From: Tritrichomonas musculus
Lineage: Eukaryota > Parabasalia > Tritrichomonadida > Tritrichomonadidae
Direction of reading: 5' to 3'
Length of the DNA: 64,000 bases
NCBI GenBank assembly: GCA_039105265.1
Contig: JAPFFF010000019.1
Location: forward strand, 2,760,501-2,824,500
Below, in pieces: positions 54,548 to 64,000 of the stretch (position 1 is its first letter; the number at the start of each line of letters is the position of its first letter). The translations under genes were made by a program, and so were the position numbers. A model generated the notes under the pieces. The model ran no database searches. It was not told where the DNA came from and saw only the letters and a list, made by a program, of their open reading frames with translations.

Positions 54548-56382
54548 ATGCGATACGATTACCAATCACTTAAAAATATTAACAGCGAAGATATTATTAC
54601 ATTAATCAATTCTATCAATACACTTTTCAATGAAAACCTACAGATTACAACAACGGCTAAAACTGAAGCTTGGAATAGAAGGAAAAACGTAGAGGTATTA
54701 TGTGATTGGCTTAATAATCGTAATGCCCACAGATTTATTAAAAATGATTCACCAAACGCAGAAGAAATAGATGATTTCATTATACATGTGCATAAACTTA
54801 AACGAATATTGGATGATTCACATGAACAGCACTACCAAGATATACTCAAACGTGATGATTACTTTGAAGAAGATATTAATGAAGAAGATGAACGCTATTT
54901 CAACACAAAACAACAACAAATCGAGAGAGAATTCGAGATAAAAGAAGCTATTAATAGGGCTTATGAAGCAGTTGATGATGCAATACAATTAATCAAAGAA
55001 CAAAAACATCCAGTTTTACAGAAGACTGAGAGATTAATCATCCCTGAGGCTCCATTAATCAAAAATCATCAAAAACAATACTTTCCAGAGAATGAAGAAA
55101 TATATGAATACCTCAATAAATGCGCACACAATTTCACATCAAAACATAGTGATTTCCTTATGATTAATGAGCCACATGATTTCGATAGAGCTGTAAATGA
55201 ATGGAATCACTATAATAAATATCCATCTAAAAATACTATACAACGCAAAGACAGTGGCAAGCCGATAACAACATATTATTTCAATCAAGTTGCATCATTA
55301 GATAATATCTTTGAGTGTCTTCACAATGTATACAAGAAAGAGCTGAAACCGTTTAAGATTCATTTTCAACTTTCAGGAGTCTTCGAAACATACACTTATG
55401 ATTTTGAATCATTAGAAGAGAAATACGATTATAAAGCTAAAGACATTATTTGGAAAAACTATCAATCAATGATACCTATCATTATCAGTAAACTTGAAGA
55501 CCTTGATATTGTTAAACTCTATATTGAATCTGTTTTACACTCTTATGAAACAGAATCATCAAGCACAAAACTTACATTAGTTGGTTCAATAGCTTTTACA
55601 GTTTCAAGAATGAGAAAGATAACTGGTCGCATAAAGGATTTGCCAATCGAATTCATCAAAAATGATTTCATTATTGCTGACAATGAAGATGATAAACTAT
55701 GTTTCTTCAGATTCTTAGCTGTATGTTTAAATGAAGAACTAGCAAATACCAAAAAATATAAAACTAAAGAACGAACTAAAATCGCTAAGAAACTACTTCT
55801 TAAAGAACATAATATTATATACAACACAAAGATTCCAAATGAAGGTAAGAAAATACTTAATGAATTCGAAGGTGTTTCAATGGAGCAAATGAAAGATTTA
55901 GCACAAAAGAATCACATTAATGTTAACATATATGAGTTTCACAAGACAGATTCTGAGCAATATTATGATTTATCAGAGCAGTGGTTTTTCGATAAAACAT
56001 TTACAACATATTCTGCATTACTTTTCACTCAAAATCAAATCATCCATATAATGTACATCAAGAATCCTGAAAAGCTTACCCAAATACATATTTGCCCTAA
56101 ATGTAATTCATATATTCATTATGGTTCAAAGAATTTTAACAGGTTTGATTCTCATGTTAAACACTGTGATGGTGTATTTAAAAAGAACTTCATACCAGTT
56201 AAAGAAGCTTTACCTTATTGTCCTCATATATTGAATAACCCTGTTTATGAATACTGTTTAGCATACAATCTTCAATGGAAACCAGAAATATATTATATAA
56301 CATATGATTTCGAAACAATGGAGCAATCAATAAATAAATCAATCTCTGATTCAACAACAATAAATTCAAGGTTAATTCCGTT
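54548..56382 (+). pseudogene. DNA polymerase B of element F, N-terminal part, cut by element G
   Basis: Starts MRYDYQSLKNINSEDIITLI. Contains a coiled region with EQHYQDILKRDDYFEEDI like B, DDKLCFFRFLAVCL (about residues 381-394), HIMYI, a zinc finger HICPKCNSY (about 513) and exonuclease YDFETMEQ (about 586), then ends at the G junction. The sequence is closest to B's polymerase. Confidence 0.8.
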
Positions 56383-56623
56383 AGAGAGATAGGGGGACCG
56401 GCTCGACAGGTGAGATAAAAGGGGTATCAAAAGGGGTAGGGTTAAAATACATATTTAAAGTTGACGGTAGACACTTTTGAATCTTCATCTTTGAATTTAC
56501 ATCTTTGAACTTGTTTAGTAGTATATATCAGTCGGTTTCCGTCAACACGACTAATGAACAAAAATAACATTAACGAAAAATCGAACTTTCAAAAATTTTT
56601 TATTTTTTTATCAGCAGTTTATA
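56383..56623 (+). repeat. Left terminal repeat region of element G
   Basis: Matches 33579-33837 of C apart from the first bases and the hairpin insert that C has. Includes the T-rich leader before the 68-aa gene. Confidence 0.78.
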
Positions 56624-56830
56624 ATGTCAAACCAAGCCGAAACATTAAGCACCCTCATTAATAGAATCAATAAAAAGCTAAAAGGTTGGAGACCCGCTTT
56701 AAAATACCTCTACGATAATGATAATGTCATAGATGAAGTACTAAAAGAGATAAATCACTTTATTAAACAGCTAAAGAAATTCAACTGTACTGAACAATTA
56801 ATAGCTGAACTTGAAGAACTCATTTATTAG
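56624..56830 (+). CDS. Small helical protein next to the left terminus, element G (68 aa)
   Basis: Differs at only a handful of residues from the copy at 33838 in C. Convergent overlap of 11 bp with the next gene. Confidence 0.65.
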   Translation: MSNQAETLSTLINRINKKLKGWRPALKYLYDNDNVIDEVLKEINHFIKQLKKFNCTEQLIAELEELIY

Positions 56831-57047
56831 ACAATTCATTTAATTCTTTCTCAAGTTGATGAACTTTATTTTTGAGGCTGTTGATGTCTTCAATAAGAGA
56901 CTCACGAACAGCGAGACCGTCAGAGCCAAGCATTCCTGATTTGATATTGTTGAGACATTGTTTGTAATCATAACACTTTTCTTTCAATCCTCGTTTGATA
57001 CGTTTTAATTCCGGTATTTCTTTCTTGTATTCTGTTAGTTCACTCAT
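56820..57047 (-). CDS. Small coiled-coil protein, element G (75 aa)
   Basis: Nearly identical to the copy in E (one residue apart: HQLEKELNELSNK). The start lies 14 bp from the divergent 77-aa gene. Confidence 0.6.
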   Translation of the reverse strand: MSELTEYKKEIPELKRIKRGLKEKCYDYKQCLNNIKSGMLGSDGLAVRESLIEDINSLKNKVHQLEKELNELSNK

Positions 57048-57061
57048 TTAATAACAATTAA

Positions 57062-57295
57062 ATGTCTGCTATTAATCAAATGAGAACCGTTCATGATGAT
57101 AAACATAAAAACTATTTTGATAGATTACAGTTAACGATGCAAAAGAATAGAACAAAAATAAACTCAGCTCCGACAGTGAAATGTTTTAAAGCTAAAGGTA
57201 ATGTATTTCATGAACCACAGCCAAAAACGACTAAATCATTAAATCATCATGATTCACTTAATCATTCGGTGGTTGTCAGGAGCAACAACATTTAA
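57062..57295 (+). CDS. Small conserved Polinton protein, element G (77 aa)
   Basis: RTVHDDKHKNYFDRLQLTMQ and INSAPTVKCFKAKGNVFHEP. 42-bp 3' overlap with the 176-aa gene. Confidence 0.55.
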   Translation: MSAINQMRTVHDDKHKNYFDRLQLTMQKNRTKINSAPTVKCFKAKGNVFHEPQPKTTKSLNHHDSLNHSVVVRSNNI

Positions 57296-57784
57296 AAAGT
57301 ATTCATTAATGACTTTTGATTGCTGGTCAACAACATTTGAAAGCTTATTGATATGTTCTTCAAGTATTTTATTTTTATCGATGAGCTGTTTAATGATGAT
57401 ATCAACGTGAATCAACTTACTGTCAAACAAATCGCGAAGTTCATCAGTTTTGGAAGATATAACATCAACTGTTTCTCTTAGCATAATAATATCAGCGGTG
57501 ATATTGTCATTCTCAAGTGTTTTAGTGATTGTATTCCCGACTTTCTTCAAATAAATGTCGCCATCACATCGTTTTCCTTCTTTGCAATTACGTTTAGTTA
57601 TTTTGTATTCATTTCCGTCGTTAGTGATGATTTTATAAATCTTGTTCAAATAGTTTGTCGTTTGTGATTTCATTTGATCAATATTCTTTTGATAGAACAA
57701 ATTGAACTCTTCAATTGATTTAAACACTTTTGATTCATTAATGTTTTCGTTTATTACTTTAAGTTCATTGATGTTTTCATTCAT
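57254..57784 (-). CDS. Small protein with conserved core and coiled coil, element G (176 aa)
   Basis: Same core as the E copy; the coiled coil is about 18 residues longer in the middle (VISSKTDELRDLFDSKL). Coil length thus varies between copies while both ends are kept. Confidence 0.6.
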   Translation of the reverse strand: MNENINELKVINENINESKVFKSIEEFNLFYQKNIDQMKSQTTNYLNKIYKIITNDGNEYKITKRNCKEGKRCDGDIYLKKVGNTITKTLENDNITADIIMLRETVDVISSKTDELRDLFDSKLIHVDIIIKQLIDKNKILEEHINKLSNVVDQQSKVINEYFLNVVAPDNHRMIK

Positions 57785-57816
57785 TTGAGTTTATGATAAA
57801 ACGTTTATAGATATCA

Positions 57817-58068
57817 TTAAACTTTATCTAATATTGACTTTCCAACCGTTCCAACTCGACCTGCCATACTTAAACCTGTATCAATAGTGTCAATAACTTG
57901 ACCGACGCCTGGAATGAATTTCGTTATCGGTTTAACTTTATCGATAATCTGTTTTCCGACATCAACGACTTTAGGGATGTTATCAACAATCTTTGTTGCT
58001 ACGTCTTTGATTTTGTTTCCGAACTTCTTGAAACCGTTCTTTATCTTATTGAATATGCCTATACCCAT
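57817..58068 (-). CDS. Small amphipathic, possibly pVI-like protein, element G (83 aa)
   Basis: MGIGIFNKIKNGFKKFGNKI, amphipathic middle, FIPGVGQVIDTIDTGLSMAG. Divergent from the capsid gene with 53 bp between starts. Confidence 0.6.
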   Translation of the reverse strand: MGIGIFNKIKNGFKKFGNKIKDVATKIVDNIPKVVDVGKQIIDKVKPITKFIPGVGQVIDTIDTGLSMAGRVGTVGKSILDKV

Positions 58069-58115
58069 TTTAAAGAGTAAATAAAAGAGATAATATATTG
58101 ATTCTTTTTATTAAA

Positions 58116-58121
58116 TCATAA
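58116..58121 (+). promoter_or_regulatory. TCATAA initiator-like motif before the capsid gene of G
   Basis: Directly before the ATG at 58122; also found before the E capsid gene and C polB. Confidence 0.4.
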
Positions 58122-59990
58122 ATGTTATATCGTAATGAGAGATCACATAACCATCAAATCGAAACAGGAAATGTATTGCATGCATTTGAAGAGATGCGTC
58201 ATATGATTAACGTTAATGACGGAACACGTTCATTTTCATTCAGAACTGTTGACTGTCATGATCAGCCCGCACCGTTTACAGCCGGTCAATACTCACAAAT
58301 CAGTTTAACTCATCCTGATCATTTCATAAGTGATGTTGACAAAGGATTTCTAACATTTCATGTCAAACTAGATTTACAGTTGAATACCGATCTTGATAAA
58401 TTGCGAACCATTGAAGACCCTCAACACTTCTACAAACTGTTTGTCGGCTTCAAATCATCAAATCAGTTGTTCGATCGTTTAGAGATTCTACATAATAATG
58501 TTAATGTCGGATATCAACAGAATGAATGTGTTCGTGAAGGTTTCTTATATTCTGCACTTAAACCAGAAACAGAAAAGAAAAGACGTAGATTCGTTCATTC
58601 TTTATGGGAAAATGTAAGTCAATATTCACAAACAATGGCAGGAACGTATGTAAATCTGATGAATTTCAAAGAGAACGGAAGAGCACAAGTTGAATTTGAT
58701 TTAAACCTTCCGTTTGATGACTTACTAGCATTACAGGCATTTGATCTGTTCCCTAACGGAATCATCGGTGATTTATCAATTCGTTTTCAAGTTAGCCCCG
58801 CCGGTCTTGTTTGGGCTGTTATTGATCCGTATGTAGTTGCTGAAACAAAAGCATTTCTCGAAGATGATGAATCTGTTTCTGCTGAATCATTAGATAAACT
58901 TCGTGATTTAAAGGTTCGCGGTAAACTTAAACGTCAATTCACACAAATCGGTAATGAAGCAACCATTCCTTCCGTGTTTGATCAAACACTTACAATCAAA
59001 TATCAAAGAATACATGCCGGTAATCCTGTTGAGGAAGATGAAACACCAAAAGAAGTTGTATTTCATTACACAACTGATGATTATGAGAAGTTTCATGTGA
59101 AAGAGTCTGATGTTAATAAAGGAACGTTTGCAGAAATGATTGCATCAAATAATCCCGATGCTCCGTTAGCTCCGGGCGATGTTGTTAAAATCTTAGAAAC
59201 AAAACATAAAGACATTGAATATTCAAACGGTGTTGCAACATTGACCTGCAATCAAATGACAATCACTCTTTGCAAATCAAACATGCAGGGCTACGGTGTT
59301 TGTGAAGCAACACGTCAAGGTATTGAAAACATTTTGAGACAAGGTTTAATCATTCCTTCACAGAAGGTTGATTATCATGCATTTCCGATTGCTGCCGCCG
59401 CAAACGGAATCAAATCAACATTGAACATACCTTTGATTAACGTTACAACGATATCGGTTCTGTTTCCAAAGCATCATAATGATTTGACTGTATTTGAAAA
59501 CCCTGTTTATCAAAACTGTTATTTGAACATAGGCGGTAAGAACTTCCCTGACGAGAACGTAGATACCATCGGTGCAAGATTCTTTGAAAATCAATTGACT
59601 GCAGGTGATTTAGACGCAATTACACTTCAATGTACAAAGGAATTTGAAGATTCATTTACTATGCCAAAGAACGACTCACGAGGTAATCGATACAAAAACA
59701 CTTTGTCTGATGCAACATCATTTGTATTCAATATTCAAACTGAAAGATCATCTGCAGGTTATTGTTATGATGGTTTAGACGGAGGTTTTGGTAATGTTCA
59801 AATTCAAATCAACGGTCAACCAATTCACACAGGTGTGAACGATACATATTATAATGTAAATGAAGAAGGTACAGTTCATCCACCCCCCTGTCAGTTATGT
59901 TTGTGCCGTGATACATACTTTAAATTATCTCTCGAAGGTTTAGAATACGTTGATGATGAAACGCCAAAAGGTTCGCAAGCTAATGAATAA
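58122..59990 (+). CDS. Major capsid protein (double jelly-roll type), element G (622 aa)
   Basis: Full length. Blocks as in B: SFSFRTVDCHDQPAPFTAG, GFLTFHVKLDLQLNTDL, SNQLFDRLEILHNNVNVGYQ, PFDDLLALQAFDLFPNGIIG, MTITLCKSNMQGYGVCEATR, TIGARFFENQLTAGDLDAIT. Residues about 280-375 form a segment (VFDQTLTIKYQRIHAGNPVE) shared with A but different from B, probably a surface loop or tower. Polinton capsid proteins are known to belong to the double jelly-roll lineage. Confidence 0.87.
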   Translation: MLYRNERSHNHQIETGNVLHAFEEMRHMINVNDGTRSFSFRTVDCHDQPAPFTAGQYSQISLTHPDHFISDVDKGFLTFHVKLDLQLNTDLDKLRTIEDPQHFYKLFVGFKSSNQLFDRLEILHNNVNVGYQQNECVREGFLYSALKPETEKKRRRFVHSLWENVSQYSQTMAGTYVNLMNFKENGRAQVEFDLNLPFDDLLALQAFDLFPNGIIGDLSIRFQVSPAGLVWAVIDPYVVAETKAFLEDDESVSAESLDKLRDLKVRGKLKRQFTQIGNEATIPSVFDQTLTIKYQRIHAGNPVEEDETPKEVVFHYTTDDYEKFHVKESDVNKGTFAEMIASNNPDAPLAPGDVVKILETKHKDIEYSNGVATLTCNQMTITLCKSNMQGYGVCEATRQGIENILRQGLIIPSQKVDYHAFPIAAAANGIKSTLNIPLINVTTISVLFPKHHNDLTVFENPVYQNCYLNIGGKNFPDENVDTIGARFFENQLTAGDLDAITLQCTKEFEDSFTMPKNDSRGNRYKNTLSDATSFVFNIQTERSSAGYCYDGLDGGFGNVQIQINGQPIHTGVNDTYYNVNEEGTVHPPPCQLCLCRDTYFKLSLEGLEYVDDETPKGSQANE

Positions 59991-59995
59991 ATAAA

Positions 59996-60106
59996 CTGAT
60001 TTCGATTGAAGGTTAAAATTACCCCTTTCTATAGCTCTTTTTATTTTTGTGATTCTTTGACTGTTTCCGTTCACGGGCGGCATTTGAAGGCTTTATTTTT
60101 GCGATC
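59996..60106 (+). repeat. Dispersed intergenic repeat between capsid and integrase genes, element G
   Basis: Same block as 1872-1983 with GATTTCGATTGAAGGTTAAA and GTTCACGGGCGGCATTTG; small differences only. Confidence 0.75.
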
Positions 60107-60109
60107 AAA

Positions 60110-61225
60110 ATGAATGAATACATCGAAGACATAGCGAGTGCACGCAGCTACAAAGAATCAATTAATTATCCTTTCAAATCTAAATACAAGTACATCAAAG
60201 ACACAAACATTAAAACTGAGCCCTATATTAAGGATTTCCGATTGAAAACAGTAAAGAAACTATCAAAACCTGACTTCTCATTTGAGCCTCATTGTTGGGA
60301 AATGGATATAATGTTTGCATTAAACAAAGCTTATCTCGTCCTAATCAATGTAAACACGAAATACTTAATTGTTGAACCGATTGCGGACAGAACTGAGTTA
60401 ACTATAATCAAAGTAATTGATAAACTAGTTAATAAAAGGAATATCAGAATCGAAACAATTAAATGTGATGGTGAACAGGCTTTTATATCAAATGCATTCA
60501 AAAGTTATTGCAACGGAGACGAAAGATACCAATCAAACAAACCGTCAATTAAATTCAAAGCCCCAAACAAAATAAAGTTAATCATTGATGATTCACCTTT
60601 CACGAATGCACATAAATGTGTTGATGCAGTAATCAGAACTTTACGAAACGCCTTCGGTCAATCACAACAACGAATGACAAATAATGTATTAATGCTACAA
60701 ACGGTTAAATGGTACAATAACACACCTCATTCATCTCTTCGTTTATTGAATCCTTTATACACATCATTTGATGAAGAAACTGATGAATACCTTGACAAAC
60801 GGCAATCAAAATACATTTATCTTACACCTCAACAGATGCAAGACGACCGCGACTTTGAATGGCAGTACATAAGAGCGAAATCAATGCAATTGAAAGAGAT
60901 TCAACAAAAACAACGATTTAAAGGTCTTCTGTCATACAAACCCAAAAATATAATACTCATTCATACCGATTACGGAAAAACAGAAAAGAAACATGAAAAG
61001 CGAAGAAGAGTATTCAATGAACTCGCTGAATTCATTTGCTATGAGTCCGGAAACGTTAAATGTAAACTATTAAATCCTTTGCGTCAAACTAACAAAACAC
61101 TGAAGAATAAAACAATAATAACAGTTCCTATCATGTACACAAAATATGTTTGTTCATCAATAGATGCTTTGAATGATGATTATAAAATATTCTTTTTGAC
61201 TTATAAAACGCAAAATGAAAGCTAA
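60110..61225 (+). CDS. Polinton integrase, retroviral (rve) type, element G (371 aa)
   Basis: Near-identical to A's integrase: WEMDIMFALNKAYLVLINVN, IKCDGEQAF, VDAVIRTLRNAFGQSQQR, then KKHEKRRRVFNELAEFICY. The end overlaps the 116-aa gene by 11 bp; in A the overlap is 4 bp because the last residues differ. Confidence 0.85.
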   Translation: MNEYIEDIASARSYKESINYPFKSKYKYIKDTNIKTEPYIKDFRLKTVKKLSKPDFSFEPHCWEMDIMFALNKAYLVLINVNTKYLIVEPIADRTELTIIKVIDKLVNKRNIRIETIKCDGEQAFISNAFKSYCNGDERYQSNKPSIKFKAPNKIKLIIDDSPFTNAHKCVDAVIRTLRNAFGQSQQRMTNNVLMLQTVKWYNNTPHSSLRLLNPLYTSFDEETDEYLDKRQSKYIYLTPQQMQDDRDFEWQYIRAKSMQLKEIQQKQRFKGLLSYKPKNIILIHTDYGKTEKKHEKRRRVFNELAEFICYESGNVKCKLLNPLRQTNKTLKNKTIITVPIMYTKYVCSSIDALNDDYKIFFLTYKTQNES

Positions 61226-61565
61226 ACAAGCAATCACAAAACGATACTATCACACACAAACAAAAGATTTTAATCTTCCTGATGACTTCGTTTATAGTCG
61301 CAACAAGAAGTACATTGTTGTTCAGTATTGTGGTGCTGTTGTCAATCAACATATTGTCGGTGATTTGATGGTTCATTCAGATATAGTTGAATTCATGCCT
61401 TTCTGCGACCATTTCATTATGCTTGCTAACAGAAGACAAACCAAATACCGTAAATATGAGTGTCTGAACAACACAAAGAAAGAATACAGGTTATGGTTCA
61501 CAGACATGAAAGGAAACGTTATTGAACCTGAATCATTTATATTCAGTTGTTTATTAATTTATTGA
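61215..61565 (+). CDS. Small beta-rich, possibly virion protein, element G (116 aa)
   Basis: Protein identical to A's copy as far as I can see. Starts inside the integrase gene. Confidence 0.6.
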   Translation: MKAKQAITKRYYHTQTKDFNLPDDFVYSRNKKYIVVQYCGAVVNQHIVGDLMVHSDIVEFMPFCDHFIMLANRRQTKYRKYECLNNTKKEYRLWFTDMKGNVIEPESFIFSCLLIY

Positions 61566-61578
61566 AGTATCAAAGAAT

Positions 61579-62583
61579 ATGTTTAATAATCTCGGTAATT
61601 TGTTTAAAACAAAGGAACAAATCGAGAGAGAAGAACGAGAGAAAGCGATACGTATACAAAGACAGAAAGTCCGTGAACGGGCACGTGATATAAGAAATAA
61701 AGCATATGAAGTACAACAGATTGGAAATGCAAATGCACAATTATATCAAACACAAGCTAATGTATTGAGGACTCAATTACCACCGAGAACTAATTTACTG
61801 GATTACCAAAGACAAACAAATAATTTGGTATTAAATGAACAACAGGAACATAATGATTTTCGTTTGAAAAGAAAGCTGCAAGATTATCAATACATTAATC
61901 GAAATCAACATATTGATGATGTTCAAGAGGAATACCAGAAGACGAAACAAACGTGTTTCGGAAATCAACCACCACCACAAATGAATCAATTTAATCAAAC
62001 ACCACCACCGCCACCACAAATGAATCAATTTAATCAACCGCCACAGACATCAACATACTCAATACCTGTTATCAATTCACCTCCACAAACACCAAAAATA
62101 AATAAACATATTCAATTTGCTGACGCAACTACATCACCGTATCTGAAGGATTTCGGGACATCTCCCTACAAATCACCCCCACAAACAAATAAGTTTGCTA
62201 ATGCTGCAACATCTCCTTTCAAATCACCACAAAATGAAGAAGTATCATTTGCAAATGCGAAAGTTTATCATGTATCTTCTTCATCTGACGACGATAATGA
62301 TAACCCGCCAATAAAGTACGGATGGATTGCTTTCAGTGATGATGAATCACCTCAACCGTATTCAATAAGAAAAACATTTTCATCTTCATCTGATTCATTA
62401 CCTTCTGATTCATCTTCCGATACATTCCCTAATGGTTCACCAAAAAATAAAAAACAAAGTGATTCAAAGGGTAAACACAGTAAAAAACAAACGAATTCAC
62501 AACCGTTTCCAATACATAATGATTCTTTAAATACTGCGGGCAGTGACTCAACGAGAAGGAGGAGAAGAAGAAGACCGTCATAA
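61579..62583 (+). CDS. Coiled-coil, Pro/Ser-rich basic-tailed protein, element G (334 aa)
   Basis: Same as A's copy with about ten substitutions, several in the TSP/KSP repeat region (KDFGTSPYKSPPQ versus KDAATSPYKSPQQ). Length is unchanged. Confidence 0.65.
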   Translation: MFNNLGNLFKTKEQIEREEREKAIRIQRQKVRERARDIRNKAYEVQQIGNANAQLYQTQANVLRTQLPPRTNLLDYQRQTNNLVLNEQQEHNDFRLKRKLQDYQYINRNQHIDDVQEEYQKTKQTCFGNQPPPQMNQFNQTPPPPPQMNQFNQPPQTSTYSIPVINSPPQTPKINKHIQFADATTSPYLKDFGTSPYKSPPQTNKFANAATSPFKSPQNEEVSFANAKVYHVSSSSDDDNDNPPIKYGWIAFSDDESPQPYSIRKTFSSSSDSLPSDSSSDTFPNGSPKNKKQSDSKGKHSKKQTNSQPFPIHNDSLNTAGSDSTRRRRRRRPS

Positions 62584-62652
62584 AAATAAAATCATCATTT
62601 TGCAAAAGAGGTTCAAGGTAGCTTCATCAAATAATCATTAATTTATTTTTAT

Positions 62653-64000
62653 TTATTCAGGTACTTTGATATCATATCCTTCTGCTGCTGATAGTCTCTC
62701 AATCTTTTGTTTAGACATTTGAATCTTATATTCAATATATCCGCAACCCTTACCGTAAACTGTATCAATCCAGACGGCGATATTATTATTTGAAACCTCC
62801 TTTAACGTTTGAATATCTGTCGGGCTAGCAACATTGATGTAAGCTATTGTTTCATTAACATCAGTACCTGCGGGTGCAACTTTCTGAATTAAGTAATTAA
62901 TGTTTTCGATAATGGTCTTAAACTCAGGATTCCAGTTATTAATATCTCTAGACCATTTACCGGTTTCGAAGACGATTGTCTTTTTAGATTTGTTTATGAA
63001 ATCTTGTATGAGAGCAATACATTTCTTGTTATAATCAGATTTTTGTGTTTTCCTGTAATTCATCCATTCAACGTAATTCATCGGCTTCAAATTATGTTCT
63101 GTTTCAATTGCTTTCTTAACGGGATTATCAAAGTGATATACAAATAATGCATTTGATATAGTAAGATAATTAACAACTTTTGATAACGGATGTATTTCAC
63201 TGAATATCTCCCAATAAACCTTCCATATCTTAGAAAAGAGACTACTCCAGAATGAATTTGGTGATGCTCTGGTGCTGACTCTTGGTTTTCCTAATCTCAA
63301 ATCAGAATAGTATTGAATGTACGGAGCGAGTCGTGTTTTGCTTGAGTCTTGAAGAATATATTTACCTGTATTCCAATCGATTTTGTCTTTGCTTTTCTCA
63401 AACATTTCATCAAGCCAGACATTAAACGGTAATTTCTTTCGTTCTTCTGGTGTAGTAACCATTGTTTTCCAAACCTTCTTGTAAGGAGAAGCAAATACAA
63501 GCTTGTATCCGTTAATGATTTGTGGAACACCTCGTTTATCAACTAATATAATATCATCAACTTTATCACCGTTCAGGTCTGTTATTTCAATCTCTCCTGA
63601 CGGGTCTTTAGCGTTAGTAGGAAGTAATCTGTATTTTGGTTTTCCGTCCGGGTCAAGATGTGTGTGACAATAAACTTTTGCCTGGTCTCGTGTAGCGGCT
63701 GAAGGAATGTATTTAACTCTGTAATTTCCGTTAATGATTATATCAAGGAAGTTTTGTTTGTAAAATGAGCTGTTTTGTGTGTGTGATTGAATATCTAAGT
63801 TCCCGAATTTACCGATATTGCTAAGAACTGTCGGAGCATCTCTGTTTTCACGTTTACCTGTTGTTTTGATTTCTTGTTTGTATTGTTGCAATAATCGTTG
63901 AATTTCTTCTTCAGATGTTGGTGACTCAAATGCTGCTCCTTTCTTAAAACGTGATTCATCGAAAGTATTAAGCTTACCGAACTTAACTTTTTTGGCAGGT
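62653..64000 (-). CDS. Large Polinton protein with DLNGDKVDDI loop, element G, C-terminal part (runs off the right edge)
   Basis: The frame is open to the window edge and matches residues about 387-835 of A's protein with few changes. Contains FLDIIINGNYRVKYIPSAAT, DLNGDKVDDIILVDKRG and the C-terminal GKGCGYIEYKIQMSKQKIE. The fibre-like gene is expected beyond the window. Confidence 0.65.
   Translation of the reverse strand, partial: PAKKVKFGKLNTFDESRFKKGAAFESPTSEEEIQRLLQQYKQEIKTTGKRENRDAPTVLSNIGKFGNLDIQSHTQNSSFYKQNFLDIIINGNYRVKYIPSAATRDQAKVYCHTHLDPDGKPKYRLLPTNAKDPSGEIEITDLNGDKVDDIILVDKRGVPQIINGYKLVFASPYKKVWKTMVTTPEERKKLPFNVWLDEMFEKSKDKIDWNTGKYILQDSSKTRLAPYIQYYSDLRLGKPRVSTRASPNSFWSSLFSKIWKVYWEIFSEIHPLSKVVNYLTISNALFVYHFDNPVKKAIETEHNLKPMNYVEWMNYRKTQKSDYNKKCIALIQDFINKSKKTIVFETGKWSRDINNWNPEFKTIIENINYLIQKVAPAGTDVNETIAYINVASPTDIQTLKEVSNNNIAVWIDTVYGKGCGYIEYKIQMSKQKIERLSAAEGYDIKVPE

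Larger units (their letters stand above)
54260..56382 (+). mobile_element. Polinton/Maverick element F, left part, cut by element G
   Basis: Opens with AGTAGTGTAGTATGTGCGTA, resembling B's terminus (AGTAGTATATGTATGTTCGT), and carries polB (+) as first gene. It is cut in polB where G's terminus begins. Confidence 0.75.
56383..64000 (+). mobile_element. Polinton/Maverick element G, left 7.6 kb, looks whole so far (continues off the window)
   Basis: Order: 68-aa, 75-aa(-), 77-aa, 176-aa(-), 83-aa(-), capsid, integrase, 116-aa, 334-aa, 835-aa(-). The first bases are less clean than in other elements (AGAGAGATAGGGGGACCGG where C has AGTAGTGATAGTAGACCGG), so the exact left edge is uncertain by a few bases. 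No breaks seen in its genes. Confidence 0.82.

Overview
The window is a stack of Polinton/Maverick elements (large virus-like DNA transposons). I recognise no host gene. AT-rich intron-free genes in the standard code, very short leaders (TCATAAATG at several starts), termini beginning AGTAGT, and the combination of retroviral-type integrase, protein-primed PolB, double-jelly-roll capsid protein and packaging ATPase all fit a parabasalid, most likely Trichomonas vaginalis, whose genome is known to be full of Mavericks. The organism call is inference; the element family is well supported. All copies are treated as fossils.

Layout. Z (1-281) is the right end of an element, and abuts A (282-10749): capsid protein, integrase, small virion-like protein, Pro/Ser-rich protein, a large protein with a DLNGDKVDDI loop, and a long fibre-like protein. 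B (10750-32901) is complete, looks whole, and has inverted repeats of about 264 bp at both ends. A right-end scrap (32902-33555) carries the start of a PolB gene. Then come five left-end-first elements in the same orientation, each cut by the left terminus of the next: C (33579-44638), D (44639-51878), E (51879-54259), F (54260-56382) and G (56383 to beyond the window). This is what nested insertion would give; the matching right halves should lie past position 64000. A and G are near-identical copies over the shared 5.6 kb. B and D are more distant lineages, and D has visibly higher GC. C's polymerase gene is broken (about two breaks); B and the visible part of G look whole.

How the genes would work together (family knowledge): PolB replicates the linear element from its termini; the integrase inserts it; capsid protein, packaging ATPase, an amphipathic 84-aa protein, a 116-126 aa beta-rich protein and the fibre-like protein suggest a particle; KilA-N, HNH and coiled-coil proteins are accessory DNA-binding or regulatory genes. 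No free-standing Ulp1-like protease was recognised in B.

Most noteworthy: (1) short GC-rich hairpins, often with 3-nt loops, inserted in genes and spacers, shown directly where two terminal repeats differ by one hairpin flanked by a 5-bp repeat; (2) an HNH-type zinc module inside PolB between exonuclease and polymerase motifs, and a possible cysteine-protease-like module upstream of its zinc finger; (3) long modular fibre-like proteins with a conserved tip and swapped shafts; (4) a 44-bp tandem array beside polB in B; (5) repeated N-terminal domains in D's PolB; (6) two short membrane proteins that sit unannotated between conserved neighbours.
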